Shown: piece by piece, positions 1 through 5,712 of the stretch
Numbering within the stretch: position 1 is the first letter of the stretch
How the letters are laid out: each line of letters opens with the position of its first letter
Assembly (NCBI GenBank): GCA_903854795.1
Contig: CAINXF010000192.1
Coordinates: forward strand, 1 to 5,712
Direction of reading: 5' to 3'
Length of the DNA stretch: 5,712 nucleotides
Origin: Candidatus Kerfeldbacteria bacterium
GTDB taxonomy: Bacteria > Patescibacteriota > Patescibacteriia > SBBC01
Notes under the pieces: model-generated
What the model was told of the DNA's origin: nothing
Database searches by the model: none
What the model saw: only the letters and a program-made list of their open reading frames with translations
Program-made: the position numbers and the translations under genes

Positions 1-618
1 CTTCGTCAAAAGCGACATCTCGTAATCGTTCGTGATCACACCGTCCGCGTGGGTGAGAATGGCGCGAAGTTGCGTACGCGTCAATGCGGTGAGCTGTTGA
101 CCCGGGTCGAACAGGTACGCGACGTTCTGCGCGCGACACTGCGCGGCCATGCGAGCCATCGTCACTGTGTTATCAGGCGCGATGATCGCATAACGCGCCG
201 AGGCAATTGCGCGGCGTAGCGTCGGCCGCTTTGTGTCAATCGCTTTCGCCAGTGCCCCCGGGTGGAACACTGAGATCTGGTTATTGTCCTTATCGGTAAT
301 GATATGCGCCGACGCGGTCACCGCGTCGTGATGGGTCATGATGTGCGCACATGAAACACCGTGTGCCGTGAGCCACCGACGATACCGAATAAAATCATTA
401 CCAACCGACCCGATCACCGTCGGCTTCACGCCAAGCAGCGCCAGCGAATACCCGATGTTACCTGCGGTTCCACCAAAGCTTTCCTTCACGGTCCTCACCA
501 TGAAACTGACATTGAGCTGATGGAGCTTCTTTGGATTAATGGAATCCTTGAAACGACCCGGATAATCATAGATCCGATCGAACGCGAGCGAACCTGAGAC
601 TACCACGTTGGGCGTCAT
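1..618 (-). CDS. adoK: Adenosine kinase, PfkB superfamily (partial, C-terminus beyond window)
   Basis: It probably phosphorylates adenosine to AMP with ATP in the cytoplasm, salvaging adenosine released when S-adenosylhomocysteine is hydrolysed. The first 206 residues are visible and the frame is open to the window edge. They follow the mycobacterial AdoK type of PfkB kinase: a GSLAFD start (residues 9-14), YPGRF (19-23), LHQLNVSF (32-39), the glycine signature GGTAGN (49-54), DNNQ then HPGA, FDPGQQ (170-175), and NDYE (197-200), which matches the family NxxE motif. From memory of M. tuberculosis AdoK, the substrate-binding Ser, Asp, Ser, Gly and Asn correspond to S10, D14, S38, G50 and N54. 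The catalytic Asp and the second PfkB signature (DTxGAGD-like) would lie beyond the left edge. The ATG overlaps the stop of the RmlC-like gene as ATGA, so translation is probably coupled. Another sugar or nucleoside kinase of the same superfamily is possible, but the motif match and nearby metK favour adenosine. Confidence 0.85.
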   Translation of the reverse strand, partial: MTPNVVVSGSLAFDRIYDYPGRFKDSINPKKLHQLNVSFMVRTVKESFGGTAGNIGYSLALLGVKPTVIGSVGNDFIRYRRWLTAHGVSCAHIMTHHDAVTASAHIITDKDNNQISVFHPGALAKAIDTKRPTLRRAIASARYAIIAPDNTVTMARMAAQCRAQNVAYLFDPGQQLTALTRTQLRAILTHADGVITNDYEMSLLTK

Positions 619-1070
619 CGGTTCTTTGTGGACCAATCAAATCCTATTGCAGGGTCGTCAAACGCAACACGCAGTTCGTCGGGATCCGCAGCAACATACG
701 ATTTCGTGGTGAAGTAGATCAACGTCACCGGCTTAGGACCAATGACACGGTATCCATGCAGAACACCCACAGGGATTTTTATCAGTACCTGATTCTGGTC
801 GCCCGCGTAGATCACATTGGTCTGACCTTGTGTCGGCGAGCCGTCACGGCGGTCGTGTAACACGACCTGCGCCATTCCTGATACCACATACCACAGGTCG
901 TCCTGTTTTTCATGCCAATGAAATGCCTTGATGACACCAGGGTAGGTGGTCGTTATTGAGGCCTGACCGAAATGCGCCAACAACTTATCATCATCACGAA
1001 GAATTTCGTTGAAACACCCGCGGTCGTCCGGATGGGTTACGAGTTTCTTGATTTCAACGCCCTCTATCAT
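615..1070 (-). CDS. Short RmlC-like (dTDP-4-dehydrorhamnose 3,5-epimerase family) cupin
   Basis: This is a 151-residue cytoplasmic cupin of the RmlC family, which epimerises C3 and/or C5 of 4-keto nucleotide sugars. Classical RmlC is about 180 residues. Family marks are DDRGCFNE (residues 15-22), FHWH (50-53) with H51 in the place of the catalytic His of the usual RGLHxQ motif, [10 protein letters not shown] (73-82), IPVGVLHGY (99-107), Y119 in the place of the catalytic Tyr, and a C-terminal DDPAIGFDW (138-146) where D139 matches the Asp partner of the His. The Lys usually found just before the VxxG turn is replaced by Asp (D58). No dTDP-glucose synthase, dehydratase or reductase (RmlA, B or D) is visible, so the substrate may not be a rhamnose precursor. 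It starts inside the metK stop (ATGA) and ends inside the adenosine kinase start (ATGA). The fold is clear; the exact reaction is not. Confidence 0.8.
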   Translation of the reverse strand: MIEGVEIKKLVTHPDDRGCFNEILRDDDKLLAHFGQASITTTYPGVIKAFHWHEKQDDLWYVVSGMAQVVLHDRRDGSPTQGQTNVIYAGDQNQVLIKIPVGVLHGYRVIGPKPVTLIYFTTKSYVAADPDELRVAFDDPAIGFDWSTKNR

Positions 1071-2254
1071 GTTCTTGAAGACAATGTTTCGGATAGGCGT
1101 CGAAGAATAGCGACCTTATCCGTTCGCTCCCACGTGAATCCGGCACCGCTACGACCGAAGTGTCCGTAGGCGGCGGTCGCAAGGTAGATCGGTCGACGAA
1201 GCTTCAGCTCTTTGATGATGGCCGCGGGTCGGAGATCGAACGTCGCACGAACGATTTTCTCGAGCTGCTGCGAGGAGTACTGGCTCGTACCGAACGTTTC
1301 GACCATCACGCTGATCGGCTCGGCGACACCGATCACGTACGCAATCTGCACCTCACACCGTTTCGCGAGACCTGCGGCAACGATGTTCTTCGCGACGTAC
1401 CGCGCGGCGTATGCGGCAGACCGGTCGACCTTCGAGGGATCCTTTCCCGAGAAGCATCCGCCACCATGGCGGCTCATGCCGCCGTACGTATCGACGATAA
1501 TCTTCCGCCCGGTGAGACCGGTATCAGCCGGCGGACCGCCCTTTACGAACTTCCCGGTGGCATTGATGAAGTATTTCGTTGAGCGGTCGAGGTAACGCTT
1601 ACAGACCGGCTTGATCACCTCACGCATGATATCCCGCTTGACCTTCGCCTCGTCGATATCCGGATCGTGCTGCGCAGCGATGACGACTGACGTCAAACGT
1701 CGCGGCACACCGTCCACATACTCGACGGCGACTTCCGTCTTTCCGTCAGGCCGTAAGTATGGAAGCGTTTTATTCTTGCGTACGCGTGCGAGCCGTTCTG
1801 CGAGACGATGGCTGAGCATGATCGGCAACGGCATCAGCTCCTTCGTCTCATCGGAGGCATAGCCGTACATCAGGCCCTGGTCGCCTGCGCCCTGCTGATG
1901 TTTTGCGCCGGTATCGACACCTTGCGCGATGTCGGGACTCTGTTCATCGATGGATACGAGTACACCGCAATCCTCCCAATGAAACCCATAGGAGTGCTGA
2001 TCATAGCCGATCTTCTTGATTGTCGCCCTGACGATCTTCGGGATATCGACGTATGCGGTCGTCGTCAATTGACCAGCGACGACGACGAGACCGGTGGCAA
2101 CGAGCGTCTCGACCGCGACCCTTCCCGCAGGGTCTTTCGCCAGAACCGCATCAAGAATCGCGTCGGATATTTGATCACACACCTTGTCAGGATGTCCTTC
2201 AGTGACCGACTCTGAGGTGATGACCATAGTGCTGCGTGGTGTACGTGCTTTCAT
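1067..2254 (-). CDS. metK: S-adenosylmethionine synthetase
   Basis: It makes S-adenosylmethionine from methionine and ATP, releasing phosphate and pyrophosphate; it is a cytoplasmic homomultimer. The 395-residue product is full length (E. coli MetK has 384) and strongly conserved. It has SVTEGHPDK with H21 and D23, the mobile-loop segment [12 protein letters not shown] (103-114), signature 1 [12 protein letters not shown] (122-133), [10 protein letters not shown] with D244, signature 2 [12 protein letters not shown] (264-275), and the long conserved helix region after [15 protein letters not shown]. Signature 2 carries Cys267 where Ala is usual. The first ATG (2254) gives about nine extra residues before [11 protein letters not shown]; the second ATG (2227) is an alternative start that better matches usual N-termini. 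Neither start has a clear ribosome binding site. The gene lies 20 bases after the SDR gene and shares ATGA with the RmlC-like gene. No SAM riboswitch or MetJ box fits in the short gap, so it is probably co-transcribed from upstream. Confidence 0.98.
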   Translation of the reverse strand: MKARTPRSTMVITSESVTEGHPDKVCDQISDAILDAVLAKDPAGRVAVETLVATGLVVVAGQLTTTAYVDIPKIVRATIKKIGYDQHSYGFHWEDCGVLVSIDEQSPDIAQGVDTGAKHQQGAGDQGLMYGYASDETKELMPLPIMLSHRLAERLARVRKNKTLPYLRPDGKTEVAVEYVDGVPRRLTSVVIAAQHDPDIDEAKVKRDIMREVIKPVCKRYLDRSTKYFINATGKFVKGGPPADTGLTGRKIIVDTYGGMSRHGGGCFSGKDPSKVDRSAAYAARYVAKNIVAAGLAKRCEVQIAYVIGVAEPISVMVETFGTSQYSSQQLEKIVRATFDLRPAAIIKELKLRRPIYLATAAYGHFGRSGAGFTWERTDKVAILRRLSETLSSRT

Positions 2255-2274
2255 GTATGGATGATTAGTGGCTA
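2255..2274. other. Short SDR-metK intergenic gap
   Basis: Twenty bases separate the SDR stop from the first metK ATG. The gap has no Shine-Dalgarno-like purine tract and no hairpin. On the minus strand, CACTAAT occurs twice ten bases apart (2280-2274 and 2270-2264), the first copy overlapping the SDR stop codon. I see no convincing promoter, so metK is probably read from the upstream promoter. Confidence 0.5.
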
Positions 2275-3294
2275 TTAGTGTGGATATGAATCTAATGTGA
2301 TCGCCCTTGAACCGCGCATATACTCGACGGTCTTCTGGATTCCGTCCTCAAGCGGTACGACCGGGAACCAACCGAGTTTTTCCCTCGCGAGCCTGATGTT
2401 CGGAATGCCTTGCTTCGCGGTGTACGGAAGGTGCGGCTTATAGCTGATGACCGATCGCGAGTTGGTAAGCTTGATGATGTACTCAGCGACCTCGTTGATC
2501 TTGTGGGTTTCGGGGTTCCCGAGGTTCATGGGACCGGTCTCGCTCGAATTCATCATGCGTATCATGCCTTCGATCATGTCGGTGATGTAGCAATACGTGC
2601 TGCGATCCTCGGCCGCGCCATAGATGGTCAGCGTCTGGCTCGACAACGCGTTCTTCACGAAATCCGGGATCATACGGCCGTCCGTAAGTCGCATACGCGG
2701 ACCGAACGTGTTGAACATACGAATTATCTTTGCGTCGATGTGGTGCTTTGCGCGATAGTGGGTCACGAGGCTCTCGGCAAATCGCTTGCCCTCGTTATAG
2801 GCAGACCGCGGTCCGACAGGATCGACATATCCCCAGTAGTTCTCCGGGAACGGCGTTGCTTCGAGCGGTTCGCCATAAATGGCCGAGGTCGACACGTGAA
2901 GGAATTTCGCGCCGTATTTCACCGCGATATCGAGCGCGTAACGCGTACCGAACCCATTCGCGTTCAACGTCTCGATTGGCGAGGCATTGTAGTCCTTCGG
3001 CGACGTCGGACATGCGAGGTTGTAGACCTCTTGAATCCCCTGAAACGCAACTTTAAACGGCCTGAGCTCGGGAAGCATCTCGAGATCGAGCGGTTCGGAC
3101 ATGTCGTGCTTGATAAACTCGAAATCAGGGTGCTTGAGGAGGTGGTTGATGTTCTCTTCCGAGCCGGTGATGAAGTTATCGATGCAAATGACCTTGTGAT
3201 GTTTGATGAGCTCGTCGCATAAATGCGAGCCGACGAACCCCGCACCACCGGTGATGAGGATGTTTTTCCTGTCGAATATCGGTTTATTTTTCAT
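2275..3294 (-). CDS. NAD-dependent nucleotide-sugar epimerase/dehydratase (extended SDR, UDP-glucuronate decarboxylase-like)
   Basis: This is a 339-residue cytoplasmic extended short-chain dehydrogenase/reductase acting on a nucleotide sugar. The Rossmann motif GGAGFVG (16-22) and D39 at the end of the second strand indicate NAD(H). The active site shows T136 in STSAIYG and the YxxxK pair Y166/K170 in [57 protein letters not shown] and [13 protein letters not shown] all run parallel to UDP-xylose synthase, the closest family I recognise. Two decarboxylase residues appear to be missing: the Glu of the usual STSEVYG is A138, and the Arg of the usual RKPDI is G296. There is also an insertion of about 13-15 residues near 73-87. 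It may therefore be a 4-epimerase, a dehydratase or an uncharacterised subfamily rather than a decarboxylase. The start overlaps the end of the GT2 gene by 11 nt. Confidence 0.88.
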   Translation of the reverse strand: MKNKPIFDRKNILITGGAGFVGSHLCDELIKHHKVICIDNFITGSEENINHLLKHPDFEFIKHDMSEPLDLEMLPELRPFKVAFQGIQEVYNLACPTSPKDYNASPIETLNANGFGTRYALDIAVKYGAKFLHVSTSAIYGEPLEATPFPENYWGYVDPVGPRSAYNEGKRFAESLVTHYRAKHHIDAKIIRMFNTFGPRMRLTDGRMIPDFVKNALSSQTLTIYGAAEDRSTYCYITDMIEGMIRMMNSSETGPMNLGNPETHKINEVAEYIIKLTNSRSVISYKPHLPYTAKQGIPNIRLAREKLGWFPVVPLEDGIQKTVEYMRGSRAITLDSYPH

Positions 3295-4057
3295 AGGAAT
3301 GCGTGGCGAATGATTTTTTTCGAAGTCGTAGGAGGGATCGGAACATGATCAGGCTAGTCCGATAGAACTTGAATGGCGTGGTCGAGTATACCGAGCTATC
3401 GTTGTCGGTCCACGTCGTGGGCTCCTCATGTACAGACAATCCTACATGACGGGCCGCCAGTAGCAACTCCACATCGATCGCCGCATCGACCGTCGAGAGA
3501 TGCGGCAACACGCGCTGCAGCGCATCGTGGGTAAATATCTTCACCCCACACTGCGTATCGTGGTACGGAAGACCGAAGAGCACTTTGACGAGGATCACGA
3601 ACGACCTACTGGCGATCTTCCTGACGAAGGACGTCCTATGAAAGACTTTTGCTCCCTTGATCCATCGCGAACCGAACACCATGTCGTACGAGCCCAACAT
3701 CGCACTAAGACGATCGTACTCCTCAGGCGTGGTTGCCACATCGGCATCGACAAACCCGATTCGCGCACCGGAAGCCTGCTTGAATCCCTCGATAATGGCG
3801 TGCCCCTTCTTACCAATAGCATCGGGAATATTGATTATCTTCAGCGTTGATGGCAAGGTACCGCGCAATGCCGAAACAACTTCATACGTTTTGTCGGTAC
3901 ATCCGTTCGGCACTACGACAAGCTCGGCCCGACCCTTGAAGTACCCCGCATACCTTTGAAGCGTCGGCACGATCCGGAGCTCCTCATTATGCGCTGGAAT
4001 AACAATCGACAGTTCCGGACGGGTCCGCGGGTGATCTTCTTTTGTAGGATCAGACAT
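3284..4057 (-). CDS. Family 2 glycosyltransferase, polyprenyl/dolichyl-phosphate sugar synthase type
   Basis: It is predicted to transfer a sugar from a nucleotide donor to a polyprenyl phosphate at the inner face of the membrane, as Alg5-like dolichyl-phosphate glucosyltransferases do. The 257-residue product shows GT-A motifs in order: SIVIPAHNEE (17-26), VVVPNGCTD (47-55), IGKKGHA (81-87), the metal-binding DAD (104-106), VFGSRW (127-132), HDTQCGVKIF (166-175) and DVELL (195-199). It ends with a basic segment and has no clear C-terminal membrane helices, unlike GtrB. The frame could start at a TTG (4084) with nine more residues, but I chose the ATG at 4057. A perfect TATAAT sits exactly six bases before it, so the RNA would begin at that ATG and exclude the TTG. 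GtrA lies just upstream, a common partner for this transferase type. The donor and acceptor are unknown. Confidence 0.9.
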   Translation of the reverse strand: MSDPTKEDHPRTRPELSIVIPAHNEELRIVPTLQRYAGYFKGRAELVVVPNGCTDKTYEVVSALRGTLPSTLKIINIPDAIGKKGHAIIEGFKQASGARIGFVDADVATTPEEYDRLSAMLGSYDMVFGSRWIKGAKVFHRTSFVRKIASRSFVILVKVLFGLPYHDTQCGVKIFTHDALQRVLPHLSTVDAAIDVELLLAARHVGLSVHEEPTTWTDNDSSVYSTTPFKFYRTSLIMFRSLLRLRKKSFATHSYEK

Positions 4058-4063
4058 GTCGCT

Positions 4064-4092
4064 ATTATACGAGAAACCGGCCAATTCGGCAA
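4064..4092 (-). promoter_or_regulatory. Sigma70-type promoter for the GT2-SDR-metK operon, predicted leaderless
   Basis: On the minus strand, TTGCCG (4092-4087) and TATAAT (4069-4064) are separated by exactly 17 bases. The -10 box is perfect and the -35 box matches TTGACA at four of six positions. Six bases (4063-4058) separate the -10 box from the ATG at 4057, so the usual start point, seven bases past the -10 box, is the A of that ATG. The promoter begins two bases after the GtrA stop codon (4096-4094), in the only gap of this size in the window. The spacing is seen directly; leaderless transcription is inferred. Confidence 0.7.
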
Positions 4093-4093
4093 C

Positions 4094-4537
4094 CTACTTT
4101 TCGCTGAACGTCCACGACCGATTTATCCCAAAATTCCAGAACATGACGACCGCCACCGCGATTACGAACGCCGTGATATCGTAGACGTGAAACTGTTTGT
4201 GCAGCACAAAAATAATGATCTCAGAAATTAGCAGACCAATGCCGCTCACCGCAAAAAAACGATAGTACTGCCGTAGGTACGTCGTACCCTTGTTGCTGAA
4301 CGTCCACATCTTATTGAGGACGAAGCTGATGCTCACGGCAAAGACGAACGCAATGCCGTTCGCAATCAGAGGGTCAAGTAGCGCATACCTAGTGAGCAAG
4401 GCGTACGCACTGAAACTCACCAACGTGTTCAGCAGCCCCACGACGCTAAACTTCACGAATTGTCGAACCACCGTCAATCGAAAACCGATGCGCGGATTTT
4501 GGATCGTGACGATGATTCCTTTGAAAAGTTCCTTCAT
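4094..4537 (-). CDS. GtrA-family four-helix membrane protein (putative lipid-linked sugar flippase)
   Basis: GtrA-like proteins are small polytopic membrane proteins thought to help flip polyprenyl-phosphate-linked sugars or to act in cell-surface polysaccharide assembly. The 147-residue product has four hydrophobic segments near residues 28-48, 57-75, 92-113 and 120-137. Each two-helix half ends in a related motif, NKMWTFSNK (75-83) and NRSWTFSEK (139-147), which is typical of the family's internal symmetry. The frame is open further upstream to 4624, but that extension lies inside the previous gene and is polar and cysteine-rich. The ATG at 4537 forms an ATGA overlap with the stop of the propeller protein gene and gives the usual family length, so I use it. 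It is followed by the promoter of the GT2 gene, the likely functional partner. Confidence 0.92.
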   Translation of the reverse strand: MKELFKGIIVTIQNPRIGFRLTVVRQFVKFSVVGLLNTLVSFSAYALLTRYALLDPLIANGIAFVFAVSISFVLNKMWTFSNKGTTYLRQYYRFFAVSGIGLLISEIIIFVLHKQFHVYDITAFVIAVAVVMFWNFGINRSWTFSEK

Positions 4538-5712
4538 TTGATATCGGTGATTGATACGTCGCCGGACGGAACAGAACGCGCTATCGCGCATTTCTTGACA
4601 GTCTTTCCTTTCACATCGACACATTTTAGCTGTACGGTGCCGTGGGCCGGTGCGGCAATGATAGCATCTCGACCGTTTCCCTCCAAATCTGACGTCGCGA
4701 GCACCACACCGTTACGCGACGATTTCGAGAACACGAAGAACTGTCCTAACAACGTCTTCGCGACGGTAAATACCTTGACCTGCGGCACACCATCAGCGGG
4801 CGCCACGATTATTTCGTCGTTACCATCGGCATCCACATCACCCGTGGCAATACTAAGACCGAATGTCGCTTGTTTAGAAAATGCATACCACTGATGCTCA
4901 AGATGTCCCTTCATCGAAAAAACGCGAATAAGCGTACCCCCGGTACGGGGAACCGTCACAATAAACGGTCCTTCAGAGGAGTCGAGGAGCCGGGCGGTAA
5001 TCCCTCCGGTATACGAGGTCCCGTAAGGATACCATTCCGCGATTTTTTTTCCTTTTTCGGAAAAGATCCGAAGTGGGAAGCGCCCTTTCGCCGGAGTAGC
5101 GATCAACTCGGACGTTCCATCAGCATCAAGACTCCCTTGCGCGACCATGATGCCGCTCGTGGCAGCAGTCCCAAACGGTGAAAATTCGGTGACGGTCGCG
5201 CCAGACGTAGTCATCACCTTGATCTTCGTCTGGCCACGTTGTGGCGCCACGACGACGACCTCTGGCTTCTCTGATTCCGCAACCACGGATGCAACGCTGA
5301 TGCCATATTGGAATCGCGTCCCGAACGGCGTGAAACGTGACTTCACTGAACCGCTTATTTGGGCGCGTATGACGACGCTTCCTTTCGACGACGATACGCC
5401 GAGCGCGACCATCGGTACCCGATAGACATATGTGAAGGCTGAAGTCGCCGATTCGTTCCCTGCGGCGTCAACAGCGACCACACGGAGGTACGCCGTAGTC
5501 GAAGTCGCATATGTGGGTAGCAGATACGACGCATCCGCGCTCAGCGTGCCACCATTAAACGGTGTGGCGGAATTCTTTGTATACTCGATCTTGTAGCCGA
5601 CGACGCCGCTGACCGCGTCCGTAGAGGACCATTCGGCCATCGGCGCCTTAAGCGAGGTTGGCACGCCCGATCCGATCGTCACGGCGGTATACGGCGGCGC
5701 GGCGTGAACGCC
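4534..5712 (-). CDS. FG-GAP/VCBS-like beta-propeller surface protein with Fn3-like domain (partial, N-terminus beyond window)
   Basis: This is the C-terminal 392 residues of a larger, probably secreted protein; the frame is open to the right edge, so an internal GTG at 5682 is not its start. About the first 100 visible residues form a fibronectin III/Ig-like domain (APMAEWSSTDAVSG, YKIEYTK, LRVVAVDAAGNES). From about 5412 to the stop there are repeats of about 50 residues with FG-GAP-like features: a loop such as GDVDADGNDE, then IIVAP, then VKVF, then a turn near PFG or FSK. Five repeats are complete. The first blade lacks its first strand and the last eight residues (DVSITDIK) would supply it, suggesting a closed six-bladed propeller. 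Only one loop (GDVDADGNDE) is a full DxDxDG calcium site; the others are degenerate. The only two cysteines lie in the last repeat. No C-terminal anchor or sorting signal is visible. The role is unknown; adhesion or surface display is an inference from the domains. Confidence 0.85.
   Translation of the reverse strand, partial: GVHAAPPYTAVTIGSGVPTSLKAPMAEWSSTDAVSGVVGYKIEYTKNSATPFNGGTLSADASYLLPTYATSTTAYLRVVAVDAAGNESATSAFTYVYRVPMVALGVSSSKGSVVIRAQISGSVKSRFTPFGTRFQYGISVASVVAESEKPEVVVVAPQRGQTKIKVMTTSGATVTEFSPFGTAATSGIMVAQGSLDADGTSELIATPAKGRFPLRIFSEKGKKIAEWYPYGTSYTGGITARLLDSSEGPFIVTVPRTGGTLIRVFSMKGHLEHQWYAFSKQATFGLSIATGDVDADGNDEIIVAPADGVPQVKVFTVAKTLLGQFFVFSKSSRNGVVLATSDLEGNGRDAIIAAPAHGTVQLKCVDVKGKTVKKCAIARSVPSGDVSITDIK
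4561..5301 (-). repeat. Five tandem FG-GAP-like protein repeats of about 48-50 residues
   Basis: Within the surface protein, five consecutive repeats occupy about 5301-5152, 5151-5002, 5001-4858, 4857-4708 and 4707-4561. They are 50, 50, 48, 50 and 49 residues long. Each shows a strand-loop-strand pattern of the form (I/L/V)xxA, acidic loop, hydrophobic strand ending near (A/V)P, a basic/hydrophobic strand such as VKVF or IRVF, and an aromatic turn (FSPFG, WYPYG, WYAFSK, FFVFSK). They are diverged at the DNA level, so this is an old protein duplication and not a recent tandem expansion. Confidence 0.75.

Noticed and set aside
2227..2270. Possible separate metK promoter (AATCAT at a leaderless distance from 2254)
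   Set aside because: The -10-like hexamer matches only four of six positions, and there is no -35-like sequence 16-18 bases upstream.
2264..2280. CACTAAT repeated at a ten-base interval before metK as a possible operator
   Set aside because: It is only two short copies, one overlapping the SDR stop codon, with no promoter nearby and no match to MetJ boxes or a SAM riboswitch.
2410..3222. Long plus-strand open frame of 270 codons opposite the SDR gene
   Set aside because: It is antisense to a clearly conserved enzyme, has no recognisable motif and is rich in Arg/Val/Asp/His as expected for a shadow frame. The other plus-strand frames were rejected for the same reason.
4058..4084. TTG start adding nine residues to the GT2 protein
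   Set aside because: The perfect TATAAT lies inside this stretch, so a transcript from that promoter would not contain the TTG, and the ATG at 4057 gives a normal GT2 N-terminus.
4081..4092. Imperfect palindrome GCCGAATTGGC in the promoter region as a terminator or operator
   Set aside because: The stem is only about three base pairs with no T-tract after it, and the bases are already accounted for by the -35 box and spacer.
4538..4624. Upstream in-frame extension of the GtrA gene, adding 29 residues
   Set aside because: It lies inside the surface-protein gene, is polar and cysteine-rich unlike GtrA N-termini, and the ATG at 4537 gives an ATGA overlap and the usual family length.

Overview
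The window is a dense bacterial gene block in which all seven genes lie on the minus strand and read from right to left. Base composition is moderate. TGA is used as a normal stop at three gene junctions, so the standard bacterial code applies and UGA-recoding lineages are excluded. No convincing Shine-Dalgarno sequence precedes any of the six visible starts. Short genes, tight packing, a secreted FG-GAP-type protein and a probable leaderless promoter together suggest a Patescibacteria/CPR-like or similar environmental bacterium. That placement is inference, not proof.

Reading in the direction of transcription, the right end (5712-4534) is the C-terminal part of a large extracytoplasmic protein. 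It has a fibronectin/Ig-like domain followed by a predicted six-bladed FG-GAP/VCBS-like beta-propeller. Its stop overlaps by 4 nt (ATGA) the start of a GtrA-family membrane protein (4537-4094). Immediately after that gene is a strong sigma70-type promoter whose predicted start point is the ATG of the next gene, giving a leaderless mRNA. This second unit encodes a family 2 glycosyltransferase of the polyprenyl-phosphate sugar type (4057-3284), an extended SDR nucleotide-sugar enzyme resembling UDP-glucuronate decarboxylase (3294-2275), MetK (2254-1067), a short RmlC-like sugar 3,5-epimerase (1070-615), and an adenosine kinase of the PfkB superfamily cut by the left edge (618-1).

Two themes are interleaved. 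The first is surface glycan work: the SDR and RmlC-like enzymes could make or alter an activated sugar, the GT2 could load it on a lipid carrier, and GtrA could help move it across the membrane, possibly onto the propeller protein. The second is the S-adenosylmethionine cycle: MetK makes SAM and adenosine kinase disposes of the adenosine left after methyl transfer. The RmlC-like gene sits between the two SAM-cycle genes with ATGA overlaps on both sides, so the themes share one transcript. One explanation is that the sugar is methylated; another is a housekeeping SAM-cycle operon that has fused with a sugar operon.

The least ordinary points are the leaderless promoter, the SDR that lacks two catalytic residues of the decarboxylase family it most resembles, and the metK / epimerase / adenosine kinase coupling. 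There is no RNA gene, mobile element or CRISPR array, and no terminator was found. The only non-coding stretches are about 20 and 36 bases long.
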